Shown in pieces: positions 21,272 to 29,098 of a DNA stretch of 64,000 nucleotides. Below the pieces are notes generated by a model. That model was not told where the DNA came from and searched no databases. It worked only from the letters and a program-made list of their open reading frames with translations. Made by a program: the position numbers and the translations under genes. Positions within the stretch are counted from its first letter, which is position 1. Each line of letters starts with the position of its first letter. The DNA is from Halovulum sp039180525 (GTDB lineage: Bacteria; Pseudomonadota; Alphaproteobacteria; Rhodobacterales; Rhodobacteraceae). The stretch is from positions 1-64,000 of the forward strand of contig JBCDDF010000006.1 of NCBI GenBank assembly GCA_039180525.1. The letters are read 5' to 3'.

Positions 21272-22042
21272 ATGGCGCGCACATTTCGTCAACGCGCTCA
21301 GCGGCTGCAAAGAGCCGCTGTTCTACGGTATTTGAAGCTGACCGATAGCTACGCCTATGAACGGCGGAAGCACCGCGAATGGAACCATGCGCGCAAGCGG
21401 CGTTACCTGGCGAAGTACATCCCGGCGGGCGGGGTTGGTGCGGAGGTCGGCGTGTTTTGGGCCCACTTCTCAGAGATACTCCATGAAGACTTCGCGCCCA
21501 GCAAACTGCATCTGGTAGACCCGTGGGACTTGGTCGCCGGTGAGTTCTTTCACTTCACTTCGGCCTACACGCTCGACGGCAAACTGCCGACAAAGGTGGC
21601 CATGGCGGCGGCCCAGGCATTGGCGGAACGTTCCGCCGGGAAAGTCGAAGTGCACCGTGCGTATTCCTACGATTTCTTTCCAAACCTGCCCGATGAAAGC
21701 CTCGATTGGGTGTATCTTGATGCGGCGCACAGCTACGAAGCCGTGTCGGAGGATCTGCGTCACATCTGGCCGAAACTCAAACCGACCGGTATTCTGTTTG
21801 GCGACGACTTCTTCGAAGGAAGCATTTTCCCCGGTGTGCGCCGGGCAGTTCGGGAGTTTGCCAGGCTGAATGAGATACCGCTCGCCGCCGGGCCGTATCA
21901 ACAATATCTTCTGTTCCGTCCCGATGCGCCGCTGCCGCCGATCAAGACAGATGACATTGTCTTCCAACCCGAATGGCGTCACCGAAAGGCGGCGCGCTTG
22001 CAGCAGGCGGCTCGGGCGCCTAAAAACCCAGCCGAAGTCTGA
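21272..22042 (+). CDS. Class I methyltransferase (Methyltransf_24-like) inserted in the atp operon
   Basis: Motif I is GGVGAEVGVFWAHFSEIL, followed by LHLVDPWD (acidic residue for SAM ribose), and LDWVYLDAAHSYEAV with the DLRHIWPKLKPTGILFGDDF block is characteristic of Methyltransf_24/CmcI-like enzymes that act on small molecules or surface polysaccharides. An extended basic, tyrosine-rich N-terminus (residues 1-50) precedes the domain. It is six bases after atpD and about 20 bp before atpC, so it must be co-transcribed with the ATP synthase. There is no known link to ATP synthase; horizontal insertion that preserved transcription is the simplest reading. Confidence 0.85.
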   Translation: MARTFRQRAQRLQRAAVLRYLKLTDSYAYERRKHREWNHARKRRYLAKYIPAGGVGAEVGVFWAHFSEILHEDFAPSKLHLVDPWDLVAGEFFHFTSAYTLDGKLPTKVAMAAAQALAERSAGKVEVHRAYSYDFFPNLPDESLDWVYLDAAHSYEAVSEDLRHIWPKLKPTGILFGDDFFEGSIFPGVRRAVREFARLNEIPLAAGPYQQYLLFRPDAPLPPIKTDDIVFQPEWRHRKAARLQQAARAPKNPAEV

Positions 22043-22063
22043 ACCCGGCCAAAGGTCCGTGCT

Positions 22064-22435
22064 ATGAAACTCGATATCGTCACCCCGGAACGCCAACTGA
22101 TGTCGACCGAAGCGGCGTCCGTCCAGATCCCCGGCATGGAGGGGGACATGACCATCATGGACAACCACGCCGCCGTGGTCACGACGCTGCGCCCGGGCGT
22201 GGTCGCGGTGTCCGATGGTCAGCGCTTTGTGGTGACGGGTGGGTTCGCGGAGGTTTCGTCCAGCGGCACAAGCATCCTCGCCGAACAGGCGGTGCCAGAG
22301 GCGGAAGCGTCGCGGGAGATGATCAACGACTTGATCGCAAACGCCCAAACCGCCGAGGAAACCGCCCCGTCGGACCAGAAAGCCGCGGCCCGTCAGCGGG
22401 TCAATGATCTGCAGACGCTTGTCGCGCGCCTGTAA
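22064..22435 (+). CDS. atpC: ATP synthase F1 subunit epsilon
   Basis: The N-terminal beta-sandwich is clear (LDIVTPERQLMSTEAASVQIPG, then MEGDMTIMDNHAAVVTTLRPG and FVVTGGFAEVSSSGTSILAE). The C-terminal helical part is short; at 123 residues the protein is slightly shorter than E. coli epsilon (139), as usual in alphaproteobacteria. It couples rotation to F0 and may inhibit hydrolysis. It is displaced from atpD by about 800 bp. Confidence 0.94.
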   Translation: MKLDIVTPERQLMSTEAASVQIPGMEGDMTIMDNHAAVVTTLRPGVVAVSDGQRFVVTGGFAEVSSSGTSILAEQAVPEAEASREMINDLIANAQTAEETAPSDQKAAARQRVNDLQTLVARL

Positions 22436-22526
22436 TCATTATCCATTCACAATTCCATCGGCCGCGACGATAGCGAGAGGGCTGAACCGATTTATTTCAC
22501 GATGTTTTTTGTTCTAGGCGACTGAA

Positions 22527-23300
22527 ATGAAGCTCACGCTTGTTCTTGCAAACCAACGGTCGGGCTCAACGCTGTTATGCCAGGATATTGCGTCACTCGG
22601 CGGTATGGGGGTGCCCAGCGAACACTTCATCCAGGTTGTGGGCAAGGGTAACGATGGCGTGGTCGGGGCGGACCGTATTCGAGCATTGGCCGCTTTAAAC
22701 GCGCCGGGCGATGTCGCGGCGGTAAAACTGATGGTGAACTACGCGAGCACGGTGGACAACCACATTCATGATCGCGACCAGTTGCTATCACCAGCCGAGG
22801 CATGCAGATCGTTTATTACGTGGGCGCGCGAGACATATGACCGAGTCAACTTGGTCGTCATCATCCGTGAAAACGTGATCGATCAGGCGATTTCCCGTTT
22901 CATGGCCGAAACGACCGGCGTTTATCACTCCTGGGATCTGCGAAACGGCGAAGCGTATCCGGACATTGCCGAGAAGCTTAAGCAAGAACGGTCCATGTGG
23001 CGGCTGATCGACTTGTGTGTAACGCTTTTGCGAGAGAAACGTACGCTCTGCGACACTGCGGCCGAGCACAGTGATATCGGCCGTCTATTCACCTATGAGT
23101 CGGTCGTGGACGACCTGGAAGGAACCTCGGAAGCTCTGCGGTCTTTGGGGGTTTCCAATGGAATGACCCCCGAACGTCAGACAGCGGTCAGGCGACTCAA
23201 GAAAGTCGTGTCGGACGAGACTGCGGACAAGCTGCGGACCAATTTGGCCAACTATTTGCAGCGTGAGTTGTTGCCGCACCTTTCGGGCGCCGGGGCCTAA
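22527..23300 (+). CDS. Stf0-like sulfotransferase
   Basis: The N-terminal LVLANQRSGSTLLCQDIAS is the 5'-phosphosulfate-binding loop of PAPS-dependent sulfotransferases. The second region, VNLVVIIRENVIDQAISRFMA, supplies the 3'-phosphate-binding Arg and Ser (cf. RRDxxxQAxS in Stf0). It would move sulfate from PAPS to a carbohydrate or lipid; the acceptor is unknown. 257 residues matches the family. It is less GC-rich than the atp genes, lies 91 bp after atpC, and its stop codon overlaps that of convergent prs, all of which suggest an insertion. The nearby methyltransferase could act in the same surface-glycan pathway. Confidence 0.85.
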   Translation: MKLTLVLANQRSGSTLLCQDIASLGGMGVPSEHFIQVVGKGNDGVVGADRIRALAALNAPGDVAAVKLMVNYASTVDNHIHDRDQLLSPAEACRSFITWARETYDRVNLVVIIRENVIDQAISRFMAETTGVYHSWDLRNGEAYPDIAEKLKQERSMWRLIDLCVTLLREKRTLCDTAAEHSDIGRLFTYESVVDDLEGTSEALRSLGVSNGMTPERQTAVRRLKKVVSDETADKLRTNLANYLQRELLPHLSGAGA

Positions 23301-24310
23301 GCAGCCGGATACGCCAATTCATAGATTGGCGCGAGCGTGTCGTCCAAGAACAGCGACGATACCGAGTTGCCGTTGCCGATGTTCTGGATTGCCTGTGCCA
23401 GCAACGGCGCGATCGGGATAATGCGGATGTTCTTTGCATCCAGCACCGGTTGCGTCGGCAGGATCGAATCCGTGATCACCAGGCTTTTCAGTTGCGAGGC
23501 GCTGATGCGCTCAACCGCCGGGCCGCTGAGCACGCCGTGGGAGATATACGCATGGACCTCCGACGCGCCGGCCTCGATCAGTTGTTCGGCCGCCTTGCAC
23601 AACGTGCCGGCGGTGTCGCACAGGTCATCGACCATGATGCAGACGCGGTCTTTGACCTCGCCGATGACGGTCATCGATTCGACCTCGCCGGGCGCGCCGC
23701 GCCGCTTGTCGACAATGGCCAGATCGGCGTCGATGCGCTTGGCCAGTTCGCGCGCCCGCGCCACGCCACCGACATCCGGCGACACCACCGTGATGCGCGA
23801 CAAATCGGCGAAGTTATGCGCGATATCGATGGCAAAGATCGGCGCGGCGTAGAGGTTGTCGACGGGAATGTCGAAAAAACCCTGGATCTGCGCTGCATGT
23901 AGATCCATCGTCAGAATGCGCTCGATCCCGGCCTCGGTCAGCAGGTTGGCGACCAATTTGGCCGAGATGGGTGACCGCGACTTGGTGCGCCGATCCTGGC
24001 GGGCATACCCGAAATAGGGGATTACAGCCGTGATCCGTGCCGCCGAAGACCGGCGCAGCGCATCGGTGATAATCAACAATTCCATAAGGTTGTCATTGGC
24101 CGGGTTCGAGGTCGGCTGCAGGATGAACATGTCCTCGCCGCGCACGTTCTCGTATACCTCGACGAAAATCTCGCCGTCGTTGAACCGTTCAACCCGCGCA
24201 TCGCAAAGCCGCACAGGCTCGCCGCGGTGAAAGCTCATGCGTCGGGCGATGGCCTGGGCCAAGGGTTTGTTCGCGTTACCGGAAACCAGTTTGGGGGCGG
24301 AGGTCGTCAT
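23297..24310 (-). CDS. prs: Ribose-phosphate pyrophosphokinase (PRPP synthase)
   Basis: Makes PRPP from ribose 5-phosphate and ATP for purine, pyrimidine, histidine and tryptophan synthesis. It shows RFNDGEIFVEVYENVRGEDMF, the ATP-binding IPYFGYARQDRR, and the PRPP-binding VCIMVDDLCDTAGTL. The residue VDDL(C/I)DTxGT is intact. The start chosen (MTTSAPKLVSGNANK) is 20 codons inside the longest frame and gives the family length of 337. It is convergent with the sulfotransferase gene, with a few bases of overlap. Confidence 0.97.
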   Translation of the reverse strand: MTTSAPKLVSGNANKPLAQAIARRMSFHRGEPVRLCDARVERFNDGEIFVEVYENVRGEDMFILQPTSNPANDNLMELLIITDALRRSSAARITAVIPYFGYARQDRRTKSRSPISAKLVANLLTEAGIERILTMDLHAAQIQGFFDIPVDNLYAAPIFAIDIAHNFADLSRITVVSPDVGGVARARELAKRIDADLAIVDKRRGAPGEVESMTVIGEVKDRVCIMVDDLCDTAGTLCKAAEQLIEAGASEVHAYISHGVLSGPAVERISASQLKSLVITDSILPTQPVLDAKNIRIIPIAPLLAQAIQNIGNGNSVSSLFLDDTLAPIYELAYPAA

Positions 24311-24421
24311 GGGCCGGGCCTCTTGTCGCTTGGTGCCTTCGCTTAGCACCCTGCCCCGCCCTTGCAAAGTGCCCGGGCACGGCCATTATCGGCCCGGTGT
24401 TTCGACAGGAAAGGTGCGGCC

Positions 24422-25012
24422 ATGGCGACGATCGACTACTACTTTACTCCGCTGTCTCCGTTCACCTATCTCGCCGGTCAGCGGCTGGAGGAGATCGCGG
24501 GCCGAGCGGGGGTGGCGATCGCCTACAAGCCGTTCAATCTGGCCGAGGTCGGCAAGCATACCGGCTTCGTGCCGCTGCCCGACCGGCCGCAGGCGCGCAA
24601 GGACTACCGGCTGGCGGAATTGCGGCGGATTAGTGCCCATGTCGGCCTGCCGATCAACCTGCAGCCCGCGCACTGGCCGACCAACCCGGTGCCGGCCAGC
24701 GTGGCGGTGATCCACGCGGCGGGCGCTGGAGCCGGCGACGTGGGTGCATTCGTGCACGGGCTGATGCGCGCGACCTGGGCCGAGAACAAGGACATCGCGC
24801 AAGCCGATGTCATCCGCGCGGTGCTGGAGGATACGGGTTTCGATCCCGCGCTGGCCGATGCCGACATGTTGGGCGGCGTGGAGAAGTTGGAGCGCAACAG
24901 CCAGGATGCGCTGGAGGCGGGCGTATTCGGCTCGCCCACCTATGTGCTGGCGGGGGAGGTGTTCTGGGGTCAGGATCGACTGGAATATCTGGATCGCGCG
25001 CTGTCCGCCTGA
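24422..25012 (+). CDS. DsbA-family 2-hydroxychromene-2-carboxylate isomerase-like protein
   Basis: About 196 residues in a thioredoxin fold with DsbA-type helical insertion. IDYYFTPLSPFTYLAGQRLEE is the N-terminus with Ser in place of the CxxC nucleophile, as in HCCA isomerase/kappa-class GST. AHWPTNPVPASVAVI and AGVFGSPTYVLAGEVFWGQDRLEYL are family signatures. HCCA isomerase is glutathione-dependent in naphthalene breakdown, but no other such genes are here, so the real substrate is unknown. Followed three bases later by the hydrolase gene. Confidence 0.9.
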   Translation: MATIDYYFTPLSPFTYLAGQRLEEIAGRAGVAIAYKPFNLAEVGKHTGFVPLPDRPQARKDYRLAELRRISAHVGLPINLQPAHWPTNPVPASVAVIHAAGAGAGDVGAFVHGLMRATWAENKDIAQADVIRAVLEDTGFDPALADADMLGGVEKLERNSQDALEAGVFGSPTYVLAGEVFWGQDRLEYLDRALSA

Positions 25013-25015
25013 CCG

Positions 25016-25843
25016 ATGCCGGTGGCCGATAGCGCCGGGCGCGCGCTGCGGTGGGGGGTGCGTGGCTGCGGCCCGCGTTTGGTGCTTTCGCATGCCGCGT
25101 TGGCCAGTAGCGCAGCCTGGGATCGGGTCGCGGCCCGGCTCGAAGACCGGTTCGAGATCCTGACCCCGGACTTGCCGGGGCATGGCGGCACCGCATATGA
25201 CCCCGACCGGGATTTTCAGGCCCAGGCGATGTCGGACTTGGATCATGTCGCCGGGCCCGATCCGGTGCATCTGGCCGGGCATTCCTTCGGTGCCACCGCG
25301 GCGCTGCATTTTGCGGTGCGCCAGCCGGCGCGGGTGCGCAGCCTGACACTGATCGAACCGGTCTATTTCGTGTTGGCGCATGACGCTGGCGATCCGGCCT
25401 ATGCACATTATCTGCGCGAGGCCGCGCCGTTGCGCGCAGCGCATCAGACCGGCGATATCCACGTGCTGGCGGCGGTTTTTTTGGATCTGTGGGGCGCCGC
25501 GCCGTTCGCGGCGCTGACCGCAGACCAGCAGCAAAACGTGCTGGACCGGATCTGGCTGGTCGCGGCCTCCGAACCTGCGATCCTCGCGCCCGAGACGCCG
25601 GGCCGGTTGCGTTTGGATCGACTGCGCGCGCTGCATTGCCCGGTGACGGTGCTGCGCGGCGGCGCCTCGCGCCCGGTCATGGCCGCCGTGGCCCGGGCGG
25701 TCGCGTCGTGTGTGCCCGCGATGCAAGACGTGGTGGTAGAAGCGGCGGGGCACATGCTTCCGCTGACCCACCCGCAGGCGGCGGCCAAAGCGATCGCCGA
25801 CTGCGCCGACCGGGTGGCTAAGAGCAAAAACGGATCAAATTGA
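25016..25843 (+). CDS. Alpha/beta hydrolase
   Basis: 275 residues with the alpha/beta hydrolase order: oxyanion region SHAALASSAAW, ILTPDLPGHGGT, nucleophile elbow LAGHSFGATAAL (Ser nucleophile), and the catalytic His in VEAAGHMLPLTHP. The acid is expected after strand 7 (TVLRGGASRPVM). The substrate is unknown. The last codons (SKNGSN, TGA) are inside the 115-bp repeat at 25821-25935, so the C-terminus is repeat-encoded. Likely one operon with the DsbA-family gene. Confidence 0.88.
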   Translation: MPVADSAGRALRWGVRGCGPRLVLSHAALASSAAWDRVAARLEDRFEILTPDLPGHGGTAYDPDRDFQAQAMSDLDHVAGPDPVHLAGHSFGATAALHFAVRQPARVRSLTLIEPVYFVLAHDAGDPAYAHYLREAAPLRAAHQTGDIHVLAAVFLDLWGAAPFAALTADQQQNVLDRIWLVAASEPAILAPETPGRLRLDRLRALHCPVTVLRGGASRPVMAAVARAVASCVPAMQDVVVEAAGHMLPLTHPQAAAKAIADCADRVAKSKNGSN

Positions 25844-25935
25844 AACAATCCGATCCTAGGATTTTGCTCAAACTATTGAATCTGCAACAAAATCCTTTTT
25901 CAGACTGATGCAGTCTGAAACGGTTTTGGTCTAAG
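25821..25935. repeat. Dispersed 115-bp two-hairpin repeat, copy A
   Basis: About 90% identical to 42567-42682. It is AT-richer than its surroundings and has two inverted repeats: GAGCAAAA (25822-25829) with TTTTGCTC (25862-25869), and TTCAGACTG (25899-25907) with CAGTCTGAA (25911-25919). It lies between two convergent genes and probably works as a bidirectional terminator. Confidence 0.85.
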
Positions 25936-25962
25936 AACGACACTGGCGTTGCCCGAAACGCG

Positions 25963-26026
25963 CCCCGGGCTTGACCCGGGGCCTCCACCCCCACGGTTTG
26001 GCTTCAAGCCCCGGATCAAGTCCGGG
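25963..26026. repeat. Pair of inverted CCCGGG hairpins
   Basis: CCCCGGG-cttga-CCCGGGG (25963-25981) and CCCCGGA-tcaag-TCCGGG (26009-26026) are hairpins with complementary loops, so the two together also form a larger inverted repeat. They lie between the alpha/beta hydrolase and ltaE. A third relative is at 55860-55880. Such CCCGG-palindromes are common intergenic repeats in alphaproteobacteria; a terminator role is likely. Confidence 0.7.
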
Positions 26027-26051
26027 ATGCGTCGGGCCCGGCTAATGCGAT

Positions 26052-27107
26052 CTAGGCCGCACGGGCGGCGGAGAGGAATGCATCCACATCCTCCGGCTCC
26101 GTTGCCCAATTGGTGACGAAGCGCGCCGCGAAAGTGGCGTCGGGCAGGGCGTCCGGCGGCGGATCTTTGGTCCAGAAATAATAGTGCGCGCCCGCCGCGT
26201 GCAGCGCATCATGGGTGCGGCGCGGCAGATCGGCAAAGATCATGTTGGCCTCGACCGGGTGCAGCATCCGCGCTCCGGGCAGATCCGCCAAGCCCTCGGC
26301 CAGCGCGGTCGCGCTTTGATTGGCCGCGCGCGCCAGGTCCAGCCACAGCCCATCCTGCAGATAGGCCAGCATCTGTGCCGACAGGAACCGGTGCTTGGAA
26401 AACAGATGCGCCCCGCGCTTGCGGCGCAACTCGAACTCCCACGCCCTGGCCGGGTCGAACAGCACCACCGCCTCGGCGGCCATCAGCCCGTTCTTCGTGC
26501 CGCCCAGGCTCAACACATCGACGCCCGCGCGCCAGGTCATCTCTGCCGGGCTGGCATTGGTGGCGACAAGCGCGTTGGCAAACCGTGCGCCGTCCAGATG
26601 CACCGGGATCCCGTGCGCCCGCGCCAGCGCCGCGCGCTCGGCGATTTCGCCGGCGGTATAGACGGCGCCGCGTTCGGTGACATTGGTCAGCGACAGGGCG
26701 CCGTGTTGGACATGGTGCACGAAGCCGTCCGGCGTGCCGTCGAGCGCGTCGCGCAGGGCGTCCAGATCGATCTTGGCATCGGCCCCGGGCAACAGCGTCA
26801 GCTTTGCGCCTCCGGTATAGAACTCGGGCGCAGCACACTCATCCTCTTCGATATGCGCGTGCGTGTGCGCATAGATCGTGGCCCAGGGCGGGCAGAGCGT
26901 GGCCAGACCCAGCACATTGGCCGCGGTGCCGGTGGCGACCAGAAACACCTCGGCTTCTGGCGCCTCAAAGACCTCGCGGATCAGGCCGCGCACCGCCTGC
27001 ATCTGCGTGTCTGCACCATAGGAACCGGCATAGCCCTCATTGGCTGCGGCCAGGGCCGCCATGACCTTGGGATGGGCCGGGCCGGCATTGTCGGAACTGA
27101 ACCACAT
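26052..27107 (-). CDS. ltaE: Low-specificity L-threonine aldolase
   Basis: PLP enzyme (fold type I) that cleaves threonine or allo-threonine to glycine and acetaldehyde. N-terminus MWFSSDNAGPAHPKVMAAL, cofactor phosphate site VATGTAANVLGL, substrate region HIEEDECAAPEFYTGGAKL, Asp in VHLDGARFANAL and Schiff-base Lys205 in SLGGTKNG. 351 residues matches the family. It is three bases upstream of nothing on its 3' side but the repeat region, and its start is next to the YcgN gene. Confidence 0.92.
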   Translation of the reverse strand: MWFSSDNAGPAHPKVMAALAAANEGYAGSYGADTQMQAVRGLIREVFEAPEAEVFLVATGTAANVLGLATLCPPWATIYAHTHAHIEEDECAAPEFYTGGAKLTLLPGADAKIDLDALRDALDGTPDGFVHHVQHGALSLTNVTERGAVYTAGEIAERAALARAHGIPVHLDGARFANALVATNASPAEMTWRAGVDVLSLGGTKNGLMAAEAVVLFDPARAWEFELRRKRGAHLFSKHRFLSAQMLAYLQDGLWLDLARAANQSATALAEGLADLPGARMLHPVEANMIFADLPRRTHDALHAAGAHYYFWTKDPPPDALPDATFAARFVTNWATEPEDVDAFLSAARAA

Positions 27108-27110
27108 GGT

Positions 27111-27563
27111 CTATTCCAGTCCTTCCACGACATAATCGTCCAGATCGTCATCCGATACGCCGCGCTCGGACACCATGCGCCCCGCCAGAGAGATCCCGGC
27201 GCGGTGGACACTGCCCGGATCGCCCGAGACCAGCGGGTGCCAATCGGCCAGCGGCTGGCCCGCCGCGCGCAGCCGGTACGCACAGGTCTTGGGCAGCCAG
27301 TACAGAATCTCGCCCAGGTTTTCCGGCCGAATGACGATGCAGTCGGGCACCTGCCGCTGGCGGTTGGGATAGTCGCGGCAGCGGCAGCTATCGCGGTTCA
27401 GCAGCCGGCAGGCGACGTTCGTGTACTCGACCTCACCGGTGTCCTCATATTCCAGCTTGCGCAGACAGCATTTGCCGCAGCCGTCGCACAGCGCCTCCCA
27501 CTCGGGCCGGGTCAGATCGTCCAGCGGCACCGTCTCCCAGAACCGGGGGCGCAGGTCGGTCAT
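27111..27563 (-). CDS. YcgN/UPF0260 family cysteine-cluster protein
   Basis: 150 residues with the YkgJ-type metal-chelating cluster: CDGCGKCCLRKLE near residue 26, then CRLLNRDSCRCRDYPNRQ and KTCAYR. UPF0260 proteins are widespread in proteobacteria and of unknown function; a Zn or Fe site is inferred from the cysteines. The start (MTDLRPRFWETVPL) overlaps the ribF stop by four bases (ATGA), so it is coupled to ribF. The same frame is open much further upstream, but that part is inside ribF. Confidence 0.9.
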   Translation of the reverse strand: MTDLRPRFWETVPLDDLTRPEWEALCDGCGKCCLRKLEYEDTGEVEYTNVACRLLNRDSCRCRDYPNRQRQVPDCIVIRPENLGEILYWLPKTCAYRLRAAGQPLADWHPLVSGDPGSVHRAGISLAGRMVSERGVSDDDLDDYVVEGLE

Positions 27564-28510
27564 GGCGCGGCTCCGATCCGGTCGAGCGCGGCACGTGCGT
27601 CCGCCGCATCGCGGTCCATCTGCGCGATAAGGACTTCGGGGCTGTCGTACTTTTCTTCCGGTCGCAGAAACTCCACCAGTGCGACCGAAACTTCTTGGTC
27701 GTAAATGTCGTCTGCGAAGTCGAACACATGGGTTTCCAGGTTCGGCGCCTGGGCACCGAAGGTCGGGCGTTCGCCCAGGCTCGCGACGCCCCGATAGCTG
27801 CCGGCATGCGGCCCGGACAGCACATCGAACAGTACCGCGTAAACGCCGAACTTGGGCAGGTGCAGCCCCGCCAAGTTGAGGTTCGCGGTCGGATAGCCCA
27901 TATCGCGCCCGCGCTGGTCGCCGCGGCTGACCGTGCCGTCGATCCGGTGCCAATGGCCCAGGATCCGCGCCGCCTCGCCCGGGTCGCCAGCGGCCAGTGC
28001 CTTGCGGATCGCGGTGGAGGAATAATCTTGCGTGCTGCTGCCCACCAGCGGTGCGATGGTGACCTCGAACCGATGGCCGCGCCCGAGGGCCTGTAAAAGA
28101 TAGGCGTCGCCGCGCCGCGCGCGGCCATAGCGAAAATCCGCGCCGACCACGACATGGCGCACGCCCAGGCCGGCGACCAGGATCTCGGCCACGAAATGAT
28201 CCGCGGTCATCGCGGCGGTGCGGGCGTCAAAACCGATCTCGAACAGATGATCGACACCCAGCTTTTCCATCCGATGCGCGCGCGCTTCGCTGTTCATCAG
28301 CCGGAATGCCGGCGCGTTGGGTGCGAAAAAGCTGCGCGGGTGAGGCTCGAACGTGACCACGCCGACCGGGCAGTCAAGCTCCGCCGCCGCGGCCTTGGCC
28401 AGCGCGATTACCGATTGATGGCCCAGATGCACGCCGTCGAAATTACCGATGGCCACGCTGACGCCGCGGTCGGACGGGTCGAGATTGATATAGCCCTGAT
28501 GGCGTTTCAT
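27560..28510 (-). CDS. ribF: Bifunctional riboflavin kinase / FAD synthetase
   Basis: Converts riboflavin to FMN and FMN to FAD. The N-terminal nucleotidyltransferase domain carries GNFDGVHLGH (22-31), VTFEPHPRSFF and GADFRYG, and ends with YSSTAIRKAL (the SSTxIR motif). The C-terminal riboflavin kinase domain carries GYPTANLNL (about 208) and ETHVFDFADDIYD. 316 residues is normal. No FMN riboswitch was recognised upstream. Confidence 0.96.
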   Translation of the reverse strand: MKRHQGYINLDPSDRGVSVAIGNFDGVHLGHQSVIALAKAAAAELDCPVGVVTFEPHPRSFFAPNAPAFRLMNSEARAHRMEKLGVDHLFEIGFDARTAAMTADHFVAEILVAGLGVRHVVVGADFRYGRARRGDAYLLQALGRGHRFEVTIAPLVGSSTQDYSSTAIRKALAAGDPGEAARILGHWHRIDGTVSRGDQRGRDMGYPTANLNLAGLHLPKFGVYAVLFDVLSGPHAGSYRGVASLGERPTFGAQAPNLETHVFDFADDIYDQEVSVALVEFLRPEEKYDSPEVLIAQMDRDAADARAALDRIGAAP

Positions 28511-28540
28511 GGCCCCCGTCGCGGGGCCGAGCCGCCGCCG

Positions 28541-28996
28541 TCAGTCGAATTTCCGGCTGGGCGCCAGAACCAGCGCCTCGCCTTTCAGCACCGAGGTATC
28601 CCCCACGCGGCAATCACAATCAAGCGAGACGCGGCGGCGCGGGTAGTCGATGCGCTGAACCGTCACAGTGGCCGTGACCGGATCGCCCGGGCGCACCGGC
28701 GCCAGAAATTTCAGCGACTGGCCCAGATAGACCGACCCATGGCCCGGCAACTGCTCCCCGATCACCGCGGAGATCAGCGCGGCTGTCAGCATGCCATGGG
28801 CGATACGGCCCTGGAAAATCGTGTCCTGCGCATAGGCTTCGTCCAGATGCACCGGGTTGTGGTCGGTGGACAATTCGGCGAAGGCCGCGATTTCCGCATC
28901 CGTGATCACCTTGGTCACGCTGCGGCTGAGCCCAACCTCCAGATCCTCGATACAGATCGTCCCGCGCGGGTCGTTGCTGTGCTGTGCGTCCAACAT
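28541..28996 (-). CDS. MaoC-like (R)-specific enoyl-CoA hydratase
   Basis: 151-residue hot-dog-fold protein with the hydratase-2 motif: FAELSTDHNPVHLDEAYA (catalytic Asp and His) and GRIAHGMLTAALISAVIG. Family members hydrate trans-2-enoyl-CoA, often to feed polyhydroxyalkanoate synthesis; the substrate here is not determined. Thirty bases upstream of ribF on the same strand, so probably co-transcribed. Confidence 0.92.
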   Translation of the reverse strand: MLDAQHSNDPRGTICIEDLEVGLSRSVTKVITDAEIAAFAELSTDHNPVHLDEAYAQDTIFQGRIAHGMLTAALISAVIGEQLPGHGSVYLGQSLKFLAPVRPGDPVTATVTVQRIDYPRRRVSLDCDCRVGDTSVLKGEALVLAPSRKFD

Positions 28997-29098
28997 GGGC
29001 TGCCTCCGTCTGTGGATGCTATAGCCGCAGCGGTTTTGTCGCGCAATTAAATTTTGCTGAGAAATGTGATTTTATAATATACGTGCGAAATAAAATTT

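Noticed and set aside
18896..21310. An 804-codon minus-strand frame opposite atpG and atpD
   Set aside because: Its composition (His, Arg, Gln, Val rich) is the mirror of conserved atp genes; typical antisense artefact of GC-rich DNA.
27564..27953. N-terminal extension of the YcgN protein
   Set aside because: It is the ribF coding region read in another frame.
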